From NCBI GenBank assembly GCA_037447655.1, contig JBBHKE010002299.1:45972-109971 (forward strand): a stretch of 64,000 nucleotides of DNA. The letters run 5' to 3'. Below are positions 43,529 to 53,810 of the stretch, in pieces. How positions within the stretch are numbered: the stretch's first letter is position 1; each line of letters starts with the position of its first letter. Under the pieces are notes generated by a model. That model worked only from the letters and a program-made list of their open reading frames with translations. It searched no databases and was not told where the DNA came from. The position numbers were made by a program, and so were the translations under genes. The stretch is from Zygnema cylindricum. Lineage: Eukaryota; Streptophyta; Zygnematophyceae; Zygnematales; Zygnemataceae.

Positions 43529-45111
43529 TTATCTCTCTCGAAGTCTCTTACTGCTTCTCCTTCCTCCTTCAAATTCCGATGCTGGGATAGAGGGAAATCT
43601 TGGGTTTCTCTGAACAACTTCACCTTCTCCCCTATCCGTGGAGTCCATCTCCGGACGTTGATCTTCCATTCCTGGTCTTTCCTAGTTTTCTTTCTCGGTT
43701 TGAACTGGATGTTGTGGCTCCAAGAGAGAGTCACTCTTGGTCAGTTTTTCCTCTTTCTTTGCAAGGTCAGGCTTAACTGGAGTTCGATTAGAACAATCTG
43801 AATCTAACTCATTTTCGGATTCAATTCTAATCCTCACCGATTTGGTGTACTTAAAAGGATTTATGGACTTTCCCTTATCCATAACTACCAAGTGTTTTAC
43901 TAGAATTATGTCTTCTCTTCCGAGATCATAAACTCTATATCCCTTTACATTTTCATCACATCCAAGTAAGTATCCCGGCTTTCCTCTAGCATCTAACTTC
44001 CGATCAGATTTTTTTGTGTTTAGACTAAACACTTGACTTCCAAACACCTTTAAGTGTGAAATATTAGGTTTTCTTCCGGTCCATCTTTCATGAGGTGTTT
44101 GGCCTTTTATAGCCGAGGTAAGGACTCTATTTTTGAGAAAGTTAGCATAATTCATAGCTTCTGCCCAAAAACTTTTCCTTATCTTTTTATCCGTCAACAT
44201 ACTACGGGCACTATCACTTAAAGTCCGATTTAGTCTCTCGTCTACACGGTTTTGTTTTGGATTCTTTGGGACAGTCTTTGGTGTTAAACCCTTTCCTCTT
44301 TCAAATAATCCTCAAACTCATTAGAAGTGAATTCCCCCCCATTATCACTCCTCTCTCTTTTTATAGGTGTCTCATGGAGCTTTTCACTCCATGCTTTATA
44401 CTCCTTAAAATAAGCCGAAGCCTCAGATTTGTTTCTCAAGAAATATACTCTAGAGTATCTACACCAATCATCCGTTATAGTAAGCATAAATCTTTTCCCT
44501 CCAACTGATGGCACTTTGGTCGGTCTCCATATGTCAGTATGAACCAAATCTAAAACCTTTTCACTCTTATATGTTACGACCTTTGGAAAAGGCAATCTGT
44601 GGGCTTTTCCTTGTGCACACCCACTAAAATCATCGAAAGTCTTATAATCCCCAAAATGTATTCCCTCAACTACACCCATTTTCTTCATTTTTTCCAATCT
44701 ATCTAGAAGCACATGTCCCAATCTTTTATGCCACATCATCAAATCACTTACACTAGCATAGTAAACTCCCGTCTTTCCATTACTCAAATTCAGCCTAAAC
44801 ATTCCTTGGCTACCCTTTTCAGCTGTGAAGTACACTTCATTCTCATAGCTAGCAACAAAGACTCCTTTCTTAGAACTAGTCTCAAAGCCCTTATCATCTA
44901 AGACCGACGTAGAGATAAGATTTTTGTTCAACTCCGGAATAAAAAGAACATCAGAGAAAGTGACTATGGATTTCTTTCCATGAACTAGGACCCTCAGATC
45001 TACAGATCCTAATGAATTAGTGGTCACTATCCTCCCATCCCCATACTCTATCTCTACAATAGGGATCTTTCTCATTTTGGAAAACAATGGTTTTTCTCTA
45101 CACATATGCAT
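43529..45111 (-). pseudogene. Cop-I protease tail and integrase
   Basis: Minus strand. 44284-45111 is open: MHMCREKPLFSKM (just after the protease DSGAS site), VEIEYGDGRIVTTNSLGSVD, LFIPELNKNLISTSVLDD, then MMWHKRLGHVLLDRLEKM and CSGCAQGKAHRLPFP (HHCC), VLDLVHTDIWRPTKVPSVGG (first Asp) and IKRERSDNGGEFTSNEFEDY (second Asp). After a frameshift near 44290 comes VDERLNRTLSDSARSMLTDK with the catalytic Glu. 43682-44200 gives the C-terminal part (ANFLKNRVLTSAIK, ISHLKVFGSQVFSLNTKKSD, LGCDENVKGYRVYDLGRED). D-D-E are all present in the sequence, but not in one frame. Confidence 0.9.
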
Positions 45112-45234
45112 AGAGGCTCCTGAATCAATGATCCATCCTTCTTCAAGAGCTTATTTCACTCCACCAAAAGCACACTTTTGCCTTCTTGGATTCTTCGGCT
45201 CACCTTTCACCTCCAACTCCTCATTGAGGAGAAG

Positions 45235-46268
45235 TTATCCATCGTCATCATCGGCATCCTCTTCCACGACTTGTGTCACAACGAATGCCTTCTTTTTCTT
45301 TCCGGTTGGTTTTCCAATCGATTCCTCTTTCAATCTCAACTCCGTCAACTTGGTGCAATCCGCCATGTAGTTTCCCGGCTTCTTACAAAAATGGCAAAGC
45401 CCCTTCGGAGCCCTTGGTCCAGATCCGTCATGGTTTCCTCTTCCTCCTCCACTAAAGTTCCCATAAGGTTTCTTGGAATCCTTACCCCCCCAGTCAGTAC
45501 TAGTAGCTAATGCTTGAACACTCTTTCCTCCCCTACGAATCTCAATTGTGCTTTCTCGAACCAAAATCATCCCCACAACAGAATTCCTGATCCAAAGATG
45601 ATCTGACAAATCTTGGACCCTGTTAACAATGTTTTCTCATAATCATCTAGGAGTTTCATTAGCAAAGTATTCATTTTCTCTTTCCCGGTCTCCCGTTGCC
45701 CTGCATTTTCTAACTCCATGAATAACCCAGCCAAATCATTACAGAAATTTAACATCTTTCCCCCTTTGTACACATATGTCTGTACCTTCTGATCTGCTAG
45801 CTTCTGCTGTTGAATCATACTACTCTTATAAATGTCGACAAGAGCTTCCCACATATCGTTTGCCCTCTGCACACGAAAATGAGGTATAGCCACTCCCTGA
45901 GTGAGACGCCCGAGAATAAAATGAGTCGCCACGGTATTGTTGAAATCTCAGATTTCAATATCATTCACCTATGTTTTCTGAACAGGTACTACTGGAGCCG
46001 ATCCACTAGCCATCGGTGTGATTTTCTCCTTCCCTTTGTCTGACATGGTGCTTTTGACAACATCCTCCACCCCCTTTGCCCCTGCAGATCCTCTTGTGAA
46101 CCGAGATCCTCCCAACCCTGGTGGAACTCCCAATTTAGCGGATGGCCGATGCACATGGCCACTCACAATTCCCCATAGCCGTTTTTGAAACAATGCACCC
46201 TTCATCATGGTTTCCCAATAAATGAACCCCGTTCCATTAAATATGGGCACCCTAGAGGATGGGCCCAT
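45235..46268 (-). pseudogene. Cop-I gag
   Basis: Minus strand. Starts at the ATG inside the primer site: MGPSSRVPIFNGTGFIYWE, then MMKGALFQKRLWGIVSGHV. After a stop at 45969, 45567-45932 has THFILGRLTQGVAIPHFRVQ, MWEALVDIYKSSMIQQQ, YVYKGGKMLNFCNDLAGLF and MNTLLMKLLDDYE (UBN2-type core). 45235-45609 holds LCHFCKKPGNYMADC, a knuckle with His changed to Asn, then GKKKKAFVVTQVVEEDADDD. A fuller Gag than in sister copies, but broken by frameshifts. Confidence 0.86.
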
Positions 46269-46272
46269 AACC
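46260..46272 (-). other. Primer-binding site, initiator tRNA-Met anticodon arm (Cop-I)
   Basis: Perfect GGTTATGGGCCCA on the minus strand; it includes the gag ATG. Confidence 0.8.
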
Positions 46273-47385
46273 TGTAATTCTCTGACCTCCGTTGGTTCAC
46301 ACAATGTCAGCTTATGTGAAGCCTCTAGGATAGCATATGAACTTTTTATTTTGACAATGAATAAGTCCCACCCTGGGACGCAAAGTCTTTGACTGACTAC
46401 ACTCTTGCGTAGCCTAGACTCCTCTGAGTCCGCTGAAAAAAGAACCACTGAATTTGCTCACTTGAGCATTAGGTTATGGCTGTTCAAAGAAAACATATTT
46501 GTATAGATGGCCTCTGGGAGAGAGAGGACTTTTCAATATTTTTCTAAGTTATGAAAAACTCCTGATAGTTATTTTAAACTAATCAAAGTAGAGTACCCTG
46601 ATTATCTTACATACAAAGTACAGAAGCCGCTGTACTTTATGTATGGATATATTCGGCACCACTCTTGGTATGCCACGTGGCTAATAATTCAACGTCATTT
46701 TGTCCCTTTTCTCTTTTGGCATCCAATAGGATGATGCCACGTGTTATTTCCTCCCATTTCGCTGAACTGCTCCCTAATAATCGTTCCCGTATACCGGCAC
46801 TCATGCGTGTCGTCTGTTCTTTTTACGGCGATCGATTTTTGTTGTTGGATTTGACGGCGCGCCGAATAAATGTTCACCGTTGAATTTCACCGGTCAATGT
46901 TTCGTGTTGACCGTTGAATTTCGACGGTCAATATTCCGTGTTGACCGCTTGAAATTCGTTATCGCTTTGAGAACCGTCGATCGCGACATTTAATTTCGTC
47001 CGTCGAAATTAAATGTTTGTTTCTTTAATTTCGTGCGGTACTTCATTTCGTGCGGTACCACATATTCCATTTTGCGTTTTGTTTCGTAGGATGTTAAATG
47101 GAATATGCCATAGGTTTCACTTTAACAAAGAATCAAATTGAATGCAAGCAATGATTCATCAAGTCTTAACGGATAAGGCGGGCGCCTTGTTCGTACGGCT
47201 GTTGACCAGAGGTTACATGATCAAATCATGTCTGTGGCAACATTACTTTTGCAAGAGCCTTATCTTCTGCGTATCTTCTCATCTGTCTGAGGCAGACATG
47301 GCTACTTGTCAATTCTCAGTGACTACGACAACTATGAGAACCGCATGACCCAAAAAGATAGAATATTAAAATTCATTTTTCAACA
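46273..47385 (-). repeat. Cop-I 5' LTR
   Basis: 1113 bp, TGTTGAAAAATGA to AATTACA on the minus strand. Inverted repeat aaagtacagaagccgct..cttt (46614-46638) and the two 34-35 bp ggtcaa/ttgacc units (46890-46958). Confidence 0.88.
47165..47250 (+). ncRNA. Antisense tRNA-like module (Cop-I 5')
   Basis: A-box-like CTTAACGGATAAGGCGG, B-box-like GATCAAATCAT (47219-47229), TTTT (47247-47250), antisense to the element. Confidence 0.35.
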
Positions 47386-47683
47386 CGTGACTTCGGATCC
47401 AAAACGACTTTTAATGATAGCCATTGAAAATAGATGTCCGGTAAATTTGTTTCGGGCGGGTTCACGTTTGCACTGTTATCTAACTAGTTTCTATTTTCCT
47501 TATCCGTATTTTGATTAACCTGATTAGCGAACTCTTACATATTCAAATAGTTATCATACCCTATGTACTTTAACGGACTTCAACGACAGACCGGCTAAGG
47601 CTGACGGCTATGCATTGCTCTGCCGTTTGGAGGTTCGAGTCCTGCCGCACTCAAACTTTTGTTAGAGGTAACTTATATCACTT
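47386..47683 (-). repeat. Cop-B 3' LTR, part 3
   Basis: Continues the Cop-B LTR after Cop-I (compare 60247-60541). Cut by Cop-A after CACTT. Confidence 0.85.
47580..47660 (+). ncRNA. Antisense tRNA-like module (Cop-B 3')
   Basis: On the plus strand: A-box-like CCGGCTAAGGCTG (47591-47603), a perfect B-box GGTTCGAGTCC (47632-47642) and TTTT (47657-47660). A good tRNA-type T-arm context, but no pairing acceptor arm. Confidence 0.45.
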
Positions 47684-47758
47684 TGTAGAAATTAATGGTC
47701 CATTTAGAGTATTTTCTAGGTCTAAATTGAAATATAGAAAGAAGCCGAGGCAGTCTAC

Positions 47759-47824
47759 CTCTAACTTTTCTCTCCAACTCTCAAACTTGTCGCAGTCACT
47801 GAGAAATTGGAGAGGGAGCTAGAG
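47759..47824 (+). other. Conserved LTR head hairpin (Cop-A 5')
   Basis: Arms ctctaacttttctctccaa and ttggagagggagctagag, near 18 pairs; loop acttgtcgcagtcact; gccatggct follows. Confidence 0.65.
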
Positions 47825-47887
47825 CCATGGCTACCTAGGCTATCCAAAGGTTTACGGGAAATATATATTAGTTAGTGGTTTATTTAC

Positions 47888-47975
47888 TAAAAGGTATGTG
47901 CCGGCCACAAGATTTGATCCTAGTACCTGCCGAACGGCAAGCAGCCGTTAGCCGGTAGCCTTAGCCGTTAAGTCT
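47888..47975 (-). ncRNA. Antisense tRNA-like module (Cop-A 5')
   Basis: On the minus strand: A-box-like TAACGGCTAAGG, B-box-like GGATCAAATCT, TTTT. The arm tgccggcca/tgccg can close a stem around the B-box. Confidence 0.4.
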
Positions 47976-48738
47976 TTAGCTAGTGTTATGTAATATATGG
48001 TTTGATATTTAATTAAACATTCATACGTAGGATAGTTCATTTAACTGAAACTATTTACGGGAGACATAGATCCAGTAATGTAAAAGTACGGATTACGGTA
48101 CGGATAAGAAACTAATACCGCGCATTTATTTCTTTAGTGAAACGAATACCGCGCATGTATTTGTTACGGCTACGATTAAATGTGAATCTAATCGGACGGC
48201 CGAAGTTAACGCGGAGATCGCGGAAGAGGATTTCGGCGGTTTTTGGTCATCGCCACATCGGATGACATGTCGCGGAATGACATAGGATCGCGGCATCTCC
48301 GAGGATTAAGGGAGCGAATCCGGACATACCACATGTCGACATTTAGGCCATGTCGTACAGTGTCCTTACATAAAGTACACCGGCAACTGTACTTTTGTGA
48401 TCGGAACTGTGATCTGATTGGCTCCGTACATCGGTAGATAGAGTCTGTGAGAGAGATAGGACTTAGAAAAATTAGGAGATAGGACCCTCTCTCCCAGAGA
48501 GCTTCAGTACAAAAGGTCAACTTTGACCCTCCATAACTTACTGCTCAGGGGAGCAAATTTAGAGATTCTTTTTGCTATCGACTCAAGGGAGTCTTGCCTT
48601 TACATGAGTGAAGGTGGTCAGAGTTATTGTCTGCCAGGGTGGCAGTTGTTTTTGCTGAAACACAAAAAGGCCAGGGTTATCCTAGAGGCTTCTTGGAAGC
48701 TGTCCACTTTGAAGACTTATGGAGGTCTCTGAGTTACA

Positions 48739-48751
48739 GGTTATGGGCCCA
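48739..48751 (+). other. Primer-binding site, initiator tRNA-Met anticodon arm (Cop-A)
   Basis: Perfect GGTTATGGGCCCA after the LTR; gag ATG at 48743. Confidence 0.8.
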
Positions 48752-49850
48752 CCCTCTAGTGTACCAATCTTTAGTAGAACTGGCTTCATATACTAGGAAA
48801 GTATGATGATAGGAGCTCTATGCGAAAAAAGGTTTTGGGGGATAGTGAGTGGACAGTTGGGGCGTCCATCAAGTCTTGGAATCCCTGAAAGGTTTCGAGG
48901 AAGCAAATTCACTAGGAAAGAGGATTCACCTTAAACGGAGGAAACAAAGGAAGGAGAGGTGATGGACAAAGGAAAGGAGAAGGAGACGACCACACCAATA
49001 ACAACTGGTTTGGTATTCATGTCACCTATTCCGAGGAAAGAGGAGAATGATACTGAAACCTAGGACTTCAACAATATGTCGGCAAAGCACTTCATCCTAT
49101 GCGATCTCACTCAAGGACTTGCATGTACTCATTTGCAAGTAGAAAGGGCATCCGATCTTTGGATGGCTCTCATAGAGATGTACCGAAGTGGTACGATTCA
49201 GCAACAACAGTTGGCTGATTAGAAAGTTAATGAGTATGTATACAAAGGGGGAAATATGTTGGATTTTTGCAATGAGCTTGCTACACTCTTCATGGAGCTA
49301 GAGAGTGCGGGAAAAGATTTTAGTGAAAAAGAAAAGGTTAACTGTTTACTGATGAAGTTTCCTGATGAGTTCGAGAACATAGTCAACCGTGTGCAGGACT
49401 TGCCGGACTCAAGGTGGATATGGAACTCAGTGGCAGGGATGATTCTCGTTCGATAGAATATAATTGAGATCCGAAGGGGAGGAAAGAGTGGCCAAGCCTT
49501 GGCAATAACGACTGATTGGAGGAACAAGGATTCCCGAAAACCGGTCGGAATCTATGGGGGTAGGGAGCAAAAAAAACAGGCCGACGAGTTCGAACCAAGG
49601 GCTCCCAAAGGTTTATGTCATTTTTGTAAGAAACCGGGGCACTATATGGCAGAGTTCACTAAGCTAACCGAGCTTCGGTTAAAGTAGGGGCAGACCAGTG
49701 GTACCCCGAGAGGAAAGAAAAAGGCCCTTGTGACAAAGGTACATGAGGCGGAATCCGAGGACGAGGACGATGAGCTCCTTTTAGATGAGGAGTTGGAGGC
49801 GAAAAACGAGGTCGAAATTCCACGAAGGCAGAAATGTGCTTTTGGTGGAT
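48743..49850 (+). pseudogene. Cop-A gag
   Basis: MGPPSSVPIF at the primer-site ATG, then stops at several points. Recognisable blocks: SAKHFILCDLTQGLACTHLQ, LWMALIEMYRSGTIQQQQ, YVYKGGNMLDFCNELATLF, VNCLLMKFPDEFENIVNRV, GLCHFCKKPGHYMAEF (a knuckle with the last Cys changed to Phe), then the acidic ESEDEDDELLLDEELEAKNE. UBN2-type Gag of the same kind as Cop-I. Confidence 0.86.
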
Positions 49851-51140
49851 TGAAAGGTGAAGCAGGCTGGATTGTAGATTCAGGTGCCTCTATGCACATG
49901 TGTAAAGATAGGCACTTGTTCACTAAGATAAAAAAGATTCTCACCGTAGAGATAGAGTACGGGGATGGGAGGATAGTCACCACTACTCTTGTCGGATCGG
50001 TAGATTTGAAACTGTTAGTAGAAGGAAAGACATCCATAGTAGCATTCTCCGATGTATTGTTTATTCCAGAGCTGAACAAAAACCTCATCTCTACATCTGT
50101 ATTAGATGATAAAGGTTTTATTACTAGCACTAGGGAAGGAGTCTTTACTGCTAGTTTTGGGGAGGATGTCTATTTTATTGCTGAGAAAGGTAGCCAATGG
50201 AGGTTTAGGCTGATTTTAAGTAATAAAACGAAGAAACTTTATTATGCTGGTGTTCATGATATTATGATGTGGCATAAGTGGCTTGGGCATGTGAATTTAG
50301 AGAAGTTAAGAGAGAAGAAAAAGATGGGAGTAGTTGAAGGGATTCAATTAGGTGAGAATGAGAATATAAGTGATTGTAGTGGATGTGCTCAAGGTAAAGC
50401 ACACAGGTTACCCTTCCCGAAAATAGCCACCTATTATGGAGAAATGATTCTAGATTTAGTACACACGGATATTTGGGTACCAGCCAAAGTACCTTCACCT
50501 GGGGGGAAGAGATTTATGATGACTATCACTGATGATTTGTCTCGGTATTCCAGGGTGTATTTTTTGAAGGAATAAGTTAGAGGCTCAGGAATATTTTAGA
50601 CAATATAAAGCATGGAGTGAAAAACTCTATGAAACCCCAATCAAGAGAGTAAGGAGTGACAATTTTGGAGCGTATACCTCTGACCAGTTTGAGGATTTTC
50701 TGAGGGAAGATGGAGTCCAACAACAAAATACAGTTCCAAAAAACCCGGAACAAAATGGGGTAGCTAAAAGGTTAAATAGAACACTAAGTGATAGTGTTAG
50801 AAGTATGTTATCAGATAAAAAGATAGGAAAAAGGTTTTGGGAAGAAACTATGAAATGTGTCAATTACCTCAAAAAAAGAGTTCTTACTTCAGCTATAAAA
50901 GATCAAACACCTTATGAGAGATGGACAGGCCGGAAACTAGACATATCTCACTTAAAGGATTTCGGCAGTTAAGTATTCAGTCTAGAAACAGATCGGTCCA
51001 ATTGGAAGCTAGATCCTAAAGGAAAACCGGGATACTTATTAGGATGTGATGAGGATGTTAAAGGATATAGAGTTTACGATCTAAAAAGGGAAGATATAAT
51101 CTTAGTAAAGCATCTAGTAGTTAGGGATGAAGGAAAGTCT
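49851..51140 (+). pseudogene. Cop-A protease and integrase
   Basis: The open frame reaching 50575 has WIVDSGASMHMCKDRHLF (DSG), VEIEYGDGRIVTTTLVGSVD, LFIPELNKNLISTSVLDD, IMMWHKWLGHVNLEKL, CSGCAQGKAHRLPFP (HHCC) and ILDLVHTDIWVPAKVPSPGG (first Asp). After a frame break near 50575 the second acid block and the Glu block (KRLNRTLSDSVRSML, with Glu changed to Lys) and KFWEETMKCVNYLKKRV-like text follow, then LGCDEDVKGYRVYDLKRED and VKHLVVRDEGKSVDP. Not functional. Confidence 0.87.
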
Positions 51141-52175
51141 GTGGATCCCTTCAAGTATACAAAGTCAGTAAATATCAGATTTGAGTCAAAAAATTCCGAT
51201 GACTTTGAGCTTCCTAACTATCCAAGTTTTAGAGAAGATGACATTCTTGCAGGTACAAATCAGACCGAAAAGAACTCGGCTGTGGAAACTCCAGTGACAA
51301 CTCTACCCGAAGCGAAAGACGTGGTGGAAATTGATTCGGAATCAAGGGATAGGGGAGAAGCCGAGTTTGTTCGAAAGAATCCAAGAGAACCATCTATTCC
51401 GGCCTCAGATTTTGAAGGGGGGAGGAGAAGTAGCAAAAGACTGCAAGAAAAACAGGTTATTAACAAGGTAACTAAACTATCTCATCAAGATGAACCTCAA
51501 ACTTTTGGAGAGGCGATGACTTGTCCAGATAGAAACCAATGGAAGACAGCCATGAATGAGGAGATGGCCTCAATTATGGCAGCCGATACTTGGGAGCTGG
51601 TGGATTGTCCACCTAACTGAAAACCAATCAGTTGTAAGTGGGTTTTCAAATTAAAATTAAACCCAGATAACACAATCGAGCGCTACAAGGCCCGATTAGT
51701 GGCAAAGGGATTTATACAAAAAGAGGGAATTGACTACGAGGAAACCTTTGCCTTGGTGGTCAGATTTCCCTCCATTTGCATACTTCTCAGCCTGGCAGCA
51801 GGGGAAGACATTGAAGTGCACCAGATGGACTTCAAGACAGCCTATTTGCATGGAGAATAAGAAGAGGAGATCTTCATGCGACAACCCGAAGGGTTTGTGG
51901 AGTAAGGAGAGGAGAGTAAGGTATGCTAGCTGATTAAATCTCTTTATGGTTTGAAACAGGCGCCTCGACACTGGAATAAGAAGCTTGATGAGTTTCTTAC
52001 CGGTCAAGGATATATCCGGATCAGCTCAGATCACTCAATCTATGTTTTCAAAGGTGAGGAAGGTTTTATATTTATTGCAATATATGTTGATGATTTGCTT
52101 GTTTTAAGTGAATCAATGGAAAAAATTAATAAACTCAAAACCGATCTTAAAGGGAGATTTGAAGTAGAAGTCTAA
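51141..52175 (+). pseudogene. Cop-A reverse transcriptase
   Basis: Linker 51141-51470, then QWKTAMNEEMASIMAADTWE, a TGA at 51618, FKLKLNPDNTIERYKARLVA, KEGIDYEETFALVVRFPS, VHQMDFKTAYLHGE, a TAA, EEIFMRQPEGFVE, SLYGLKQAPRHWNKKLDEF, FIAIYVDDLLVLSESMEKI (YVDD) and LKGRFEVEV, where it is cut by a deletion. Several nonsense changes are visible. Confidence 0.88.
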
Positions 52176-52742
52176 ATTCTCCCACTAAGAGGGATTCGGA
52201 GGCAGCTAAGAGAGTCCTTAGATATTTGATAGGAACTAGGGATCTTTGGTTGCATTTGGGTGGGGAGAATACTGACATCACTTGGAGTGATACCAGTTAT
52301 GGTGATGCTCCGATGAGGAGATGGACTTCTAGATATGTATTATATGTGGGTGATGGGGCTTGCTGTTGGAGTAGCAAACAACAAAAAGTTATTGCTCAGT
52401 CTACCATGGAGGCTGAGTATATGGCCTTTTGCTCTGTTGTAAAAGAATTGATGTGGGTGAAGTCTTTGCTTGGAGAGCTTGGTCACCTTAAGAGTGGTGT
52501 GCATAATTTTTTTTGTGATAATCAGGCAGCAATCGCTATTTCTGCCAATCCTTAGCATCATTTTAAAGCCAAACAGATGGACATCAGACTCAGCTTTGTT
52601 AGATAGAAAGTAGAAAACAAAATAATCAGTTTAGAGTACCGACCAGATAGTGAGATGGTAGTAGATATGATGACCAAACCTATGCCTTCCCCTAAGTTAG
52701 TTTTCTGCAGGGAGATGTGTGGTCTGAAATTAAACATTGACT
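52176..52742 (+). pseudogene. Cop-A RNase H
   Basis: Starts after the deletion with EAAKRVLRYLIGTRDLWLHL, then ITWSDTSYGDAPMRRWTS, CCWSSKQQKVIAQSTMEAEY, LMWVKSLLGELGHLKSGV, FFCDNQAAIAISANP, a TAG, then MVVDMMTKPMPSPKLVFC. The catalytic acids are all present apart from the stop. Polypurine tract 52745-52757. Confidence 0.88.
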
Positions 52743-52831
52743 AGAAAATAATGGGAGTGTAGAAATTAATGCTCCATTTAAAGTTTTTTCTAGGTCACAA
52801 TAAAAATATAGAAGAAGCCGAGGCAGTCAAC

Positions 52832-52897
52832 CTTTAACTTCTCTCTCCAACTCTCAAAGTTGTCGCACTCACTGAGAAATTGGAGAGGGAGCTAGAG
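52832..52897 (+). other. Conserved LTR head hairpin (Cop-A 3')
   Basis: Arms ctttaacttctctctccaa and ttggagagggagctagag. Confidence 0.6.
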
Positions 52898-52960
52898 CCA
52901 TGGCTACCTAGGCTATCCTGAGGTTTACGAAAATATATATTAGTTAGGGGTTTATTTACT

Positions 52961-53050
52961 AAAAGGTATGTGCCGGCCACAGGATTTGATTCTAGTACCA
53001 GCCGGACGGCAGGCAGCCGGTAGCAGGTAGCCTTAGCCGTTAAGGCTTTA
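52961..53050 (-). ncRNA. Antisense tRNA-like module (Cop-A 3')
   Basis: Same layout as in the 5' LTR; B-box-like AGAATCAAATCC, A-box-like TTAACGGCTAAGG, TTTT (complement of 52961-52964). Confidence 0.35.
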
Positions 53051-53810
53051 GCTAGTGTTATGTAATATATGGTTTGATATTTAATTAAACATTCATACGT
53101 AGGATAGTTCATATAGCTGAAATTGTTTACGGGAGACATAGATCCAGTAATGTTAAAGTACGGATTACGGTACAGATAAGAAACCAATACCGCGCATTTA
53201 TTTCTTTAGTGAAACGAATACCGCGCATGTATTTATTACGGCTACGATTAAATGTGAATTTAATCGGACGGCCGGAATTAACGCCGAGATCGCGAAAGAG
53301 GATTTCAGTGGTTTTTGGTCATCGCCACATCGGATGACATGTGGCCGAATGACATTGGATCGCGGCATCTCCGAGGATTAAGGGAGCGAATCCGGACATA
53401 CCACGTGTCGATATTTAGGCCATGTTGTACAGTGTCCGTACATAAAGTACACCGTTAGCTGTACTTTTGTGTACGGAACTGTGATCTGATTGGCTCCGTA
53501 CATCAGTAGATAGATTTTGTGAAAGAGATAGGACTTAGAAAAATTAGGAGATAGGACCCTCTCTCCCAAAGAGCTTTTGTACATAAGGTCAACTTTGACC
53601 CTCCATAACTTACTGCTCAGGGGAGCAAATTCAGAGATTCTTTTTGCTAACGTTGCAGGGGAATCTTGCATTTACGGGGGTGAAGGTGGTCAGAGTTAAT
53701 GTCTGCCAGGGTGGCAGTTGTTTTTGCTGAAACACAAAAGGGTCAGGGTTATCCTAGAGGCTTTTTGGAAGCTGTCCACTCTGAGGACTTATGGAGGTCT
53801 CAGAGTTACA

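Larger units (their letters stand above)
40495..47385 (-). mobile_element. Cop-I: minus-strand copia-like element in the Cop-B LTR
   Basis: LTRs 40495-41596 and 46273-47385. Coding order gag, protease, integrase, RT, RNase H on the minus strand; most blocks are present and long. No perfect TSD is seen (GATAG left, CGTGA right), though the Cop-B LTR is continuous across it. The RNase H end is tandemly duplicated (449-bp unit) and a piece between RT and RNase H is missing. Confidence 0.88.
47684..48738 (+). repeat. Cop-A 5' LTR
   Basis: 1055 bp. GTAC inverted repeat 48372-48394, W-box palindrome ggtcaactttgacc 48515-48528. Confidence 0.92.
47684..53810 (+). mobile_element. Cop-A: full-length plus-strand copia-like element with TSD
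   Basis: LTRs 47684-48738 and 52758-53810 (TGTAGAA to TTACA). TSD CACTT at 47679-47683 and 53811-53815. Complete order gag, protease, integrase, RT, RNase H, with stops, frameshifts and a deletion between RT and RNase H. Inserted in the third part of the Cop-B LTR. Confidence 0.93.
52758..53810 (+). repeat. Cop-A 3' LTR
   Basis: 1053 bp, about 94-95 percent like the 5' LTR by eye. GTAC inverted repeat 53444-53467, W-box palindrome 53587-53600. Confidence 0.92.

Noticed and set aside
40490-47390. A perfect TSD for Cop-I
   Set aside because: Flanks are GATAG and CGTGA. The empty-site sequence in the Cop-B 5' LTR (gatgatgcgtg) does not yield a 5-bp repeat, so none is claimed.
47580-47660. A true tRNA gene
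   Set aside because: A- and B-box-like words and TTTT are present, but no acceptor stem or clear anticodon arm can be drawn, and it repeats in LTRs. Kept only as a tRNA-like module.
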